In this document: piece by piece, positions 43,966 through 51,739 of the stretch
Position numbering within the stretch: position 1 is the first letter of the stretch
How the letters are laid out: each line of letters starts with the position of its first letter
Source of the DNA: JBJXGV01 sp046160485
GTDB lineage: Bacteria; Orphanbacterota; Orphanbacteria; JBJXGV01
Length of the DNA: 64,000 nt
Assembly (NCBI GenBank): GCA_046160485.1
Contig: JBJXGV010000002.1
Span: forward strand, 124,001-188,000
Reading direction: 5' to 3'
Notes under the pieces: model-generated
The model's database searches: none
Seen by the model: only the letters and a program-made list of their open reading frames with translations
Told to the model about the DNA's origin: nothing
Position numbers and translations under genes: made by a program

Positions 43966-43993
43966 GCACACCTGCTGTGCCGCGACGCGCCCT

Positions 43994-46900
43994 TTACCGC
44001 AGCAGCACGAGCTTTCTCCTCCGCGAGTCGGCCCCAGCTTCGAGAGAGTAGAAGTAAACCCCCGGCGCGACGCGCTCTCCGTTCGAGTTCGTTCCATTCC
44101 ATACCGCGGCGTGTTCGCCCGCCGGCTCGCGAGCGTCGCGCATCGTATTCACGAGGCGACCGCTCGCGTCGAAGATCGCGATGCGGACGTGCGACGGCTG
44201 GGGGAGGTCGTATCGAATCGCCGTCTCGCCGCGGAACGGGTTCGGCGCGGCCGCGTGCAGCGCGAGCTCTCGCGGCGGTGAGGCGCCGTCCGCCGGCACG
44301 CCTGTCGTCGATTCCCCCACTCCGATCAGAATCGGCAACACCGTCGGCAACGAGAACGGTGCGTTGTGAAACACATTGAGCAGCGCAAGGTACACGCCCT
44401 GCTGGTCCGCGTTTCGAACGTTGAATTGAATTACGTCGCCTTCGCCCTCTCCGAGATTTCCCGCGAGCGGCGAGAGGATTTCGACGTCGACGGGAATGCC
44501 GTAGCGGACGATCTGCGACCAAATGATGCCGCTCGCCCCGACCGTCGTCGACTCCGGCGGCGGATAGAAGAATCCTTGGCTCGAACGCGTCAGCATCCCG
44601 AATCGGGTGTTGTCAGGGACATTCGTTCCGTCGTCGCGCATCGCGGTCACCGGGCCGGCCCACGAGCATCCGACGAAGTACTCGCGCGACGGCAGCATCA
44701 CCGCGGTCAGCGGTCCCGATACGTACCAGTTCAACCCGACGCCGGACGTCACCGTCTTGCTTGCGATTTTCTTCCACATCGTCCCCTGGAGCGGTTTCTC
44801 ATAGACGAAGAACTGTAGTTCCGTCGGCGCCGGCGTATTGAGTAAGTGCTCGATCGACGTGAGAGGGACTCCCGTGGCGACGGTGTAGACGTTGCCGGCC
44901 CACCCGGCGGTAAGCGCCGCCGAATTCGTCCCCTCGATGAATTCCTCGGAGTCCTCGCCATCGATACCGATGATGCTCAGCGTGTAGTCGAGCGAGCCGA
45001 AGCCGGCGTTGAAAACCGTAACGCTCTCCGCGGACGTTCCGCCGACCGGCACCGTGACAGCGAGATAGTCGGGCGCCAAGGCGAGGGACGGAATCCCGAG
45101 GACGTTCATCGTGACGATTACCGTATCCGCGAGAACGACGGGGTCGTTCGACGTGACGATGAGCTTCGTCGACTGCAACCCCGGCGGGAGGCTGCCGGCG
45201 TTGAGCGTGAGCGAGATCGAAGTTGCGGCGTTCGCGGCGACGTTTCCCGACGCCGGCGAGAACGACAACCAACTCGCTGCTGGAGATTCGGCAATCGCGA
45301 AGCTCAGCGTCGCGTTCGGCGTGCCCGGGTTGCCAACGGAGAAGCTGAGTTGCGCGCTCTGCGTCTGGAGGACCCCGGCGCCGAGCGAATCCGTGCTGAC
45401 CGCCAACCGCGGCGCGCCGCTCGCGCGGAAGAACTCGAGATACGCTGCCGCGAGCGCCGCGCGGTTTTCTGTGGCGCTCGTCAGCCCGCTGAACTCGAAC
45501 GCGGCGCCGATCGCGCGACCCTGGCCGTAGCCGGACCGGAATACGGTGACGACGTCGGATGTCGCGCTGTTCCGCAACACCGCCGTCGACTGCACGGGAA
45601 GCAGATCGTCGATGCGGTTGTTCGGACCGGCGTAGTTGAACTGGAATCCCGCCAGGTCATTGAGGCCCGTCACTGCGAAGAGATCCGCCGTTCCGTTCGC
45701 GCCCGCGTTGAGGCCAAAGATCGTACGGACGTTGTACCCGCCGACGGTGGGATCGAAGTTGAAGCAGTCGCCCCCCTCGAGGTACAAGCGTCCGCCATCC
45801 TGTACGAAATTGTCGAGCGCCGCGCCTTCCGTCGAGGTGATGATGTGATTGTTCGGGAAGACACCCGCGCACGCGAACACGATGTCGTGCACATTGAGGT
45901 CGGTCGAGAAGAAGAGAAGGTTGCTCACCGCGACTGCCGTTTCGCCGTTTGCTGCGAGCGCCGCGATGATCGAGTCGCTGCTTGCGGTCGAGACATTCGC
46001 GGCTTTCCACACGAGGATGTCGGGGATCACGCCGACGTAGACGGCAGGCGCGATCAAGCGTGTGCTCTCGTGCACCGGCGTCTCCGAATCGATCGCCGAG
46101 ATTTCGTAGGTGTAGAACGTGCCCGGCGGCGGGCTATCGATGTACGAATCGACGTCACCCGTATCGGCCGGCGTGCGCGCGAGTGCGATGAGGAAGACGC
46201 CGTTGCGATAGAGGCGAACACCCGCGAAATCGTCGAGTCGCGTGCCGTCGCTCTGCGTCGCCGGGTTCGTCCATCCGATCGTCGCGGAGACGGGCGTCGC
46301 CGTCGCGCTTGAACTCGTCGGCGCCGCTGGGGTGGGGGAGCCTCCCGCGAACACCGTCGCGTTGACGAGGGTGCTCAAGCTGTCGGTAACATCGTCGCGC
46401 GCTCGCAACGAATACGCGTAGAGCTGCCCGTCGGTCAGACCCGCGTCGACATGCGTGCCGACGCCCTGGTCGACGTTCGCGACGAGCACGCCATCGCGGA
46501 GAACGTCGATCGAGAAGTCGACGAGTGGCCCGCCGTAACGAAACGTCGTGGGATCCGTCCAGGTGAGGAGCGCGGAGGATGGCGTCGCGTAATCGCTGAA
46601 CGCCGCGAAGTTCGAGGCCGGGTTGGGATCGCCGTTCGTGCCGAATAACGTCAGGTACGCGGCCATCAAGTCGGCGTGCGTGAAGACCGGACTCCGCAGC
46701 CCGCCGAACTCGTAGGACGCGCCGATGCTTCTTCCGAGAACGTACGGCGCGTTGAACACCGTCACGACGTCGAGATTCGCTGGGTTTCGGAAGAGGATCG
46801 TCGACTGCACCGGAACGAGATGGTCGATGCTGTTGTTCGGGCCGGCGTACGTGAACTGAAACGTCGCGAGATCGTTTTCGCCGCTGAGGCTCCCGAGGTC

Positions 46901-49312
46901 GGCAGTTCCGTTGTTGCCCGCCGCGAGCCCGAAGATCGGGCGGACGTTGTATCCGGCGGCGCTATTGAAACAGTCGCTCCCCTCGAGATACAACCTCCCG
47001 CCGTCTTGAACGAAATCGTCGAGCGCGGCGCCTTCGGTCGTGGTGATGACGTGAATATTCGGGAATACGCCGCCGACCGCGAAAACGATCTGGTGTGCGT
47101 TGAGATCGCTCGAGAAGAAGAAGAGGTCGCTTACCTTCGTGGCAGGTTCGCCGAGCGCGGCGAGCGCCGCGACGATCGAGTCGCCGCTCGTCGACACGAC
47201 GTTTGAAGCCTGCCACACGAGAATTTCCGGCACGGGACCGACGTATCGAGGCGGGGCGGCGACGCGGGCGCTCTCGTGCACCGGCGATTCGGAGTCGACC
47301 GCCGACACCTCGTACGTGTAGAAGAAGCCGGGCGGCGGGCTGTCGACGTACGAGTCGGCGCTCCCGGTGTCGGTCGCCGCGCGCGCGAGTTCGATCAGAA
47401 ACGCCCCGTTGCGATAAAGGCGCACGCCCGCGAAGTCGTCGAGGCGCGTGCCGTCGGTCTGCGTCGCCGGGTTCGTCCAGCCGATCGTCGCCGAGGCAGG
47501 GCCGCCGGCGCATGTGACGTTTGCCGGCGCACTCGGCGTCGGTGAGCCTCCCGCGAAGACCGTGACGTCGACGAGCGTACTCACGCTGTCGGTGATGTCC
47601 TCGTGCGCGCGGAGCGAGTACGCATAGAGCTGTCCGTCCGTCAGCCCGCCATCGACATGCGAGCCGGTCCCCTGATCGATGTTCGCCACGAGAAGTCCAT
47701 CGCGAAGAATGTCGATCGAGAAATCGACGAGCGGCGTCCCGTCGGTGAAACTCGTCGGGTCGGTCCAGTTCAGGAGCACCGACGCCGGCGTCGAGAAATC
47801 ACTGAACGCGCTCACGGCCGTAGGGGGATTCGGGTCGCTCGCGTCGAGGAGCGAAATCGGCGAAACGTAGCAGAGGAAATTGCCGCTGCGATTGTCGCTC
47901 CAACTCGGGAGGGCCTTCCCGCTGTTCACCGCGATGCCGAGGTAGTCGCCCATGTAGCCGCTCGCAAGGCCGGGGATCGGTGCGGGCGTAAAGCTCACAT
48001 CCGCGACGGGGAAGTTGTCCCACGTGGCGCCGCCGTCGCTCGATGCGGCCATGTAGGCTCGCGTGAGCGAGTTCGCGGGATCGTCGCGGCGGTCGTAGAA
48101 GATCACGGCGAGTCGTCCCGAGACCGGGTCGCACGAAATCCACGGGAACCACTGCGAATTGGTGCCGGCATCATTGTTCACACGCGTGGCAGCAGAGAAC
48201 GTCGTGCCGCCGTTCGTCGATTTCGCCATCCAGATGCTCGCGTCGGTTCCGGTGTTGATCCCCGGCACGCCGATGTTTGTCCACACGATGTAAATCGCGC
48301 CGCGATTCGGTCCGTTCGAGACGTCGACCGCCATCGACGGGAATGAATTCCGGCGAATCGATGTGTTCGGAAGCACGGTGTTGCGATGCCCGCGAATTCC
48401 CGTGATCTTGCGCGTCTCGCCGAGCCACGAGACGCCGCCGTTCGTCGATTTGTTGAAGCCGATCGCGACCTCGTCCGCGGGGAAGCCGTCGTACACCGAC
48501 CACGCAACATAGACCTCGCCGTTCGGGCCGACCTGCACGTTGCATCCCTGGTTATGCGATCCCGCGAAGACATTGTTCGAAATGTTCTGCGGCGCCGTCC
48601 ACGTGAAGCCGCCGTCGATCGAGCGCGAAAACTCGATGTCGTTCACGTTGGCGCCGCCGCCGAGATTGACCCACGTGTTGTAGTAGTTCCCGAGGAACGG
48701 GCTGCCCGCCGACGCGTCGACCATGAGGTGGTTCTTGTCGAGGCCGGATGCGCCCGAAACCGATCGCTGCGTCCAAGTCGCGCCCTGATTCGTCGAATAC
48801 GCGACGCCCATCCCGCCGATGCTCGAAATGAATCCCATCATGAAACGTCCGTCGGGACCGATCGCCGCCGAAGGGTCGCCACGATTCGTCACGCCGCCCG
48901 GATTATCGCTTCCCGTCCACGTCGCGCCTCCGTTCGTCGACCAGTACGTCCCGGTGCCGAAGACGGCCGTGACGGGAAAGTTCGTCGCGTTCGCGCCGAC
49001 GAGCATGATGTTCGCGTTCGTCGGATGGATGGCGCAGGAGATTTCCGACTGCGTTCGGTTCGTCGCTGGCGCAACGGCGACGTCGGGCGAGTTGACGGGC
49101 GAGAGAAACTCCGGCGTGACCCACGGAGAGTGGCTCATCACCGGGCCCGGAGGCGGGGCCTCGCCGGATTGCTCGACGACGTACGTCATGCTCCAGCGCG
49201 CGTCGGTACGAGCGGCGTCTACGCCCGCCGAGCCGGATTCCTGCGCGTCCGCGAAGGCCGGAGTGACCGAGACGAGCGCCATGACCATCAGTGACTTCAT
49301 TTGGAATCGCAT
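43994..49312 (-). CDS. Giant secreted sialidase-fold/FN3 protein with duplicated module
   Basis: A 1772-residue protein; ATG at 49312 has GGAGG five bases upstream and opens a signal peptide ending AFADA. Residues about 60-480 carry six Asp boxes (STNGGATWTG, STNQGATWTQ, SIDGGFTWTA, STNGGVSWLG, STNGGTTFSA, SSDGGATWDN), a BNR/sialidase-like propeller. Residues about 490-890 and 891-1298 are two copies of one module: two fibronectin-III domains plus a domain with GGVFPNIHVITTTEGAALDD and FVQDGGRLYLEGSDCF, which recalls ThuA/glutamine-amidotransferase folds. A BACON-like beta domain follows (about 1300-1410), then an unassigned region and the FlgD-like tail (APNPFRGETAIRYDLPQ, APGVYFYSLEA). Probably a surface-exposed, carbohydrate- or protein-binding factor. 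Confidence 0.82.
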   Translation of the reverse strand: MRFQMKSLMVMALVSVTPAFADAQESGSAGVDAARTDARWSMTYVVEQSGEAPPPGPVMSHSPWVTPEFLSPVNSPDVAVAPATNRTQSEISCAIHPTNANIMLVGANATNFPVTAVFGTGTYWSTNGGATWTGSDNPGGVTNRGDPSAAIGPDGRFMMGFISSIGGMGVAYSTNQGATWTQRSVSGASGLDKNHLMVDASAGSPFLGNYYNTWVNLGGGANVNDIEFSRSIDGGFTWTAPQNISNNVFAGSHNQGCNVQVGPNGEVYVAWSVYDGFPADEVAIGFNKSTNGGVSWLGETRKITGIRGHRNTVLPNTSIRRNSFPSMAVDVSNGPNRGAIYIVWTNIGVPGINTGTDASIWMAKSTNGGTTFSAATRVNNDAGTNSQWFPWISCDPVSGRLAVIFYDRRDDPANSLTRAYMAASSDGGATWDNFPVADVSFTPAPIPGLASGYMGDYLGIAVNSGKALPSWSDNRSGNFLCYVSPISLLDASDPNPPTAVSAFSDFSTPASVLLNWTDPTSFTDGTPLVDFSIDILRDGLLVANIDQGTGSHVDGGLTDGQLYAYSLRAHEDITDSVSTLVDVTVFAGGSPTPSAPANVTCAGGPASATIGWTNPATQTDGTRLDDFAGVRLYRNGAFLIELARAATDTGSADSYVDSPPPGFFYTYEVSAVDSESPVHESARVAAPPRYVGPVPEILVWQASNVVSTSGDSIVAALAALGEPATKVSDLFFFSSDLNAHQIVFAVGGVFPNIHVITTTEGAALDDFVQDGGRLYLEGSDCFNSAAGYNVRPIFGLAAGNNGTADLGSLSGENDLATFQFTYAGPNNSIDHLVPVQSTILFRNPANLDVVTVFNAPYVLGRSIGASYEFGGLRSPVFTHADLMAAYLTLFGTNGDPNPASNFAAFSDYATPSSALLTWTDPTTFRYGGPLVDFSIDVLRDGVLVANVDQGVGTHVDAGLTDGQLYAYSLRARDDVTDSLSTLVNATVFAGGSPTPAAPTSSSATATPVSATIGWTNPATQSDGTRLDDFAGVRLYRNGVFLIALARTPADTGDVDSYIDSPPPGTFYTYEISAIDSETPVHESTRLIAPAVYVGVIPDILVWKAANVSTASSDSIIAALAANGETAVAVSNLLFFSTDLNVHDIVFACAGVFPNNHIITSTEGAALDNFVQDGGRLYLEGGDCFNFDPTVGGYNVRTIFGLNAGANGTADLFAVTGLNDLAGFQFNYAGPNNRIDDLLPVQSTAVLRNSATSDVVTVFRSGYGQGRAIGAAFEFSGLTSATENRAALAAAYLEFFRASGAPRLAVSTDSLGAGVLQTQSAQLSFSVGNPGTPNATLSFAIAESPAASWLSFSPASGNVAANAATSISLTLNAGSLPPGLQSTKLIVTSNDPVVLADTVIVTMNVLGIPSLALAPDYLAVTVPVGGTSAESVTVFNAGFGSLDYTLSIIGIDGEDSEEFIEGTNSAALTAGWAGNVYTVATGVPLTSIEHLLNTPAPTELQFFVYEKPLQGTMWKKIASKTVTSGVGLNWYVSGPLTAVMLPSREYFVGCSWAGPVTAMRDDGTNVPDNTRFGMLTRSSQGFFYPPPESTTVGASGIIWSQIVRYGIPVDVEILSPLAGNLGEGEGDVIQFNVRNADQQGVYLALLNVFHNAPFSLPTVLPILIGVGESTTGVPADGASPPRELALHAAAPNPFRGETAIRYDLPQPSHVRIAIFDASGRLVNTMRDAREPAGEHAAVWNGTNSNGERVAPGVYFYSLEAGADSRRRKLVLLR
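45420..47841 (-). repeat. Tandem duplication of a 1.2-kb coding module
   Basis: Two adjacent copies (about 47841-46640 and 46639-45420) encode near-parallel sequences. Examples are DPNPP then AFSDFSTPAS in the first against DPNPA then AFSDYATPSS in the second, LTDGQLYAYSLRAHEDITDS against LTDGQLYAYSLRARDDVTDS, and DDFAGVRLYRNG in both. Boundaries are approximate. Confidence 0.85.
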
Positions 49313-49514
49313 CGAGCCCTCCTTGGGAGGAAAGAGCGGCTTGAGGTATTCGCAGAGCGAATACGTATGGGAGAGCGTGGTCTGCTTGGATGTGTAGCGC
49401 CGGGGGGGCCGGTGATACGCCCGAAGGGAATATTTCGGGACCCTTGTGACCCCCGCGCCTCGGGGATATGGTGGCTCGGCACGCATCCCTCCCGAGATCG
49501 CGAGGAACACGCCC

Positions 49515-51512
49515 ATGCACTCGCCGCGTCGCCGCCGTCGGTCCTCCGTCACTCTCGTTCTCGCTCTCGCTGCCATTGCGCTCCTTGGGATCTCCGGCTG
49601 CGGCGACAACGACGACGGGTTCCTCGCGCCGAACATCCCGCCGACGACAGCCATCGTCGACCCGATCCTCTCGGGAGAAGCGGTGACGTACTTCCTGCGC
49701 GTCTCGTGGCGCGGCGACGATCCCGATGGCCAGCTCGCCGGTTTTCAGATCGCCGTCGACGACACGGCGGTGTGGCGTTTCACATCGAGCGCCGAGAGCC
49801 TCTTCGCGTTTCAAACTCCGAACTGCTGCGCGCCCGACACGACCGTGATGCCGGATAGCTCGATCGCGATCGATTCGGTCGCGTTCGGCGCGCACACGCT
49901 GTTCGTGCGCGCCGTCGACGCGCGCGGCGCGGAAGATCCATCGCCTGCGCAGATATCGTTCAATGCAACGACGCTCATTCCCGAGGCGGTGATCGTTCGA
50001 GGTCCGTCGGCATCCGGTGGAATCGGACTCACGCCGACGGTCGTCGTCTTCGGCTGGCAAGGTGTCGACATCGACGGCTGGATCTCCGGGTATCGCTACA
50101 AGCTCGATGACGCGCCGTGGGTGAGCGTCGGCGCGGACTGTACGTCGGTTCGATTCACCTACCTCAGCGTCGCGGGATGGCCCGGCGATCTGAGCGGAAT
50201 CCACGAGTTCACCGTGCTCGCGGTCGACAACGCGGGCGCGGTGGAGCGTGCCATCGACACGCCCGAGAATTTCCGGCGATGGGAGGCGGCCGACATCGCG
50301 CCGGGAACGCTGTGCATCACGTCGAACGTCATGGGAGAAATCTGCGGGGCGGTCAGCTATTCCAGGCAAGTGGCGGAGGGAACGCCGCTCTGGTTTAGCT
50401 GGCGCGCGGACGCGTCGGCCTACGGCGCGCGTGTGTTGTGCTACGCCTATTCGTTCGACGGCGCAGCGTTCTCGCCGTGCCAGGGACGCGCGACGCGTTT
50501 CCCTGCGGAAGGAACGTGGACCGCGCAGATCGGCTCGCACGACCTTCGCGTGCGCGCGTTCGACGATGCTGGACTCTCCGTTGAGTTGGCGTTTCCGTTC
50601 GATGCGCTTGTGATCGATCATGGGCCGCCCAACGATCGGCGAGTCCTGTACGTCGACGACTTCGCGCTCGGTACGGGGAGTACCGGCGACACGTATCCGA
50701 CAGACCTGAAGGAAGAGGCGTTCTGGGACACGCTTCTGTTCGGGTTCAACTCGACGAGGTTCGACGCGGAGCTCGAGGACGATGTGCCGACGCAGCGAAT
50801 CATCAGAAGCAACAGCACGCTGATCTGGTACGTCGACGACGATTCGCAGCTCGAGCGCGCGCTCGGCCCAGGCGCGACGCCGGCGTTTCTCCGCGACTAC
50901 GTTCGCGGCGGCGGCAATCTCATTCTGTGCGGCAGCATTCCGACGGCCGCGTTCGCGCCGGACAACCATTTCGATCCGGACGTCATCGGCCATCCCGCTT
51001 GCCCTCACAGCCCGCGCTACACTCACGGCGGCCCCGAGAGAAGTCTCGACTGGTTCCCCGCGTTCTGCGACACCGACTTCACGTTCGTATTCGACGACCT
51101 AGGCATCGCGCGATCTTTCTACGACGAAACGCGCGACGATCTGCGCACGTTGAAGAGCGAAGGCGTCATGTTGTCTGACGGCTCGGTCCTCCCTGATCTC
51201 ACGATCGATTCCGGAAAGCGCGGAGTGTTGGAGAGCGGCACACCGATCTTCGACGCGCTTGGGCTCGAGCAATGCGAGCAGTACGAACCCGTCACGCTGG
51301 GCGATCCGACGAGAGATCCGATCCCGCTCTGGCGCTTCGTCGACTCGAACGGCGAAACGAAACGTGTCTGCGCCTACTACTGGCCGCGAACCGAATTGCG
51401 CGGACACGTGCTCGTTCTCGGCTTCTCGCCCTACTTCTTCGACACGCTCGAGATGCAGGGCGTCTTCCGCGCGCTTCTCACGATGTTCGGCGAGGTCTTC
51501 TCCTCCGCGTGA
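49515..51512 (+). CDS. Large lipoprotein with FN3-like domains
   Basis: A 665-residue protein; ATG at 49515 has GAGGAA upstream. The N-terminus is basic then hydrophobic and ends in a lipobox (LALAAIALLGISGCGDN), so it is lipid-anchored. Two or three immunoglobulin/FN3-like stretches follow (WRGDDPDGQLAGFQIAVDD, WQGVDIDGWISGYRYKLDD, AHTLFVRAVDARG). A C-terminal half begins RRVLYVDDFALGTG and contains FLRDYVRGGGNLILCGSIPT, a Rossmann-like region resembling the ThuA-like part of the divergent giant protein. Function unknown. The 202-base divergent gap to that gene holds an 8-bp hairpin (GTATTCGC/GCGAATAC at 49346-49364), in the giant gene's leader. Confidence 0.7.
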   Translation: MHSPRRRRRSSVTLVLALAAIALLGISGCGDNDDGFLAPNIPPTTAIVDPILSGEAVTYFLRVSWRGDDPDGQLAGFQIAVDDTAVWRFTSSAESLFAFQTPNCCAPDTTVMPDSSIAIDSVAFGAHTLFVRAVDARGAEDPSPAQISFNATTLIPEAVIVRGPSASGGIGLTPTVVVFGWQGVDIDGWISGYRYKLDDAPWVSVGADCTSVRFTYLSVAGWPGDLSGIHEFTVLAVDNAGAVERAIDTPENFRRWEAADIAPGTLCITSNVMGEICGAVSYSRQVAEGTPLWFSWRADASAYGARVLCYAYSFDGAAFSPCQGRATRFPAEGTWTAQIGSHDLRVRAFDDAGLSVELAFPFDALVIDHGPPNDRRVLYVDDFALGTGSTGDTYPTDLKEEAFWDTLLFGFNSTRFDAELEDDVPTQRIIRSNSTLIWYVDDDSQLERALGPGATPAFLRDYVRGGGNLILCGSIPTAAFAPDNHFDPDVIGHPACPHSPRYTHGGPERSLDWFPAFCDTDFTFVFDDLGIARSFYDETRDDLRTLKSEGVMLSDGSVLPDLTIDSGKRGVLESGTPIFDALGLEQCEQYEPVTLGDPTRDPIPLWRFVDSNGETKRVCAYYWPRTELRGHVLVLGFSPYFFDTLEMQGVFRALLTMFGEVFSSA

Positions 51513-51521
51513 TCGTTCTGC

Positions 51522-51550
51522 TTGCAATTGCCGGCGCGCGCCCGTAGACT
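51522..51550 (+). promoter_or_regulatory. Candidate sigma70-type promoter for the glucan operon
   Basis: TTGCAA (51522-51527) and TAGACT (51545-51550) are separated by 17 bases, four of six consensus matches each. A leader of about 183 bases would precede the GH57 gene; no gene is seen in the 227-base gap. Confidence 0.45.
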
Positions 51551-51739
51551 CCTCGGCCGCTCGGAAATCCGCAGGATTCCCACGAATGACCGCTCCATCC
51601 TTGTTGATGGTTTTCCTCGACGATCGAAATCAGTCGTCTGGCGCGGTTCGAAAGCGGCGCGTTTGCGCGCGCGTGGCGTGCGGCATGCGGCGCGCGATCG
51701 ATCGCGCACCGCGCGGCGTAGAAAACGAAACGGAGTAAG

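Noticed and set aside
42513..44522. 669-codon minus-strand open frame overlapping the VPS10-like gene and the end of the giant gene
   Set aside because: Arginine-rich shadow; it would also run through the terminator hairpin at 43932-43965.
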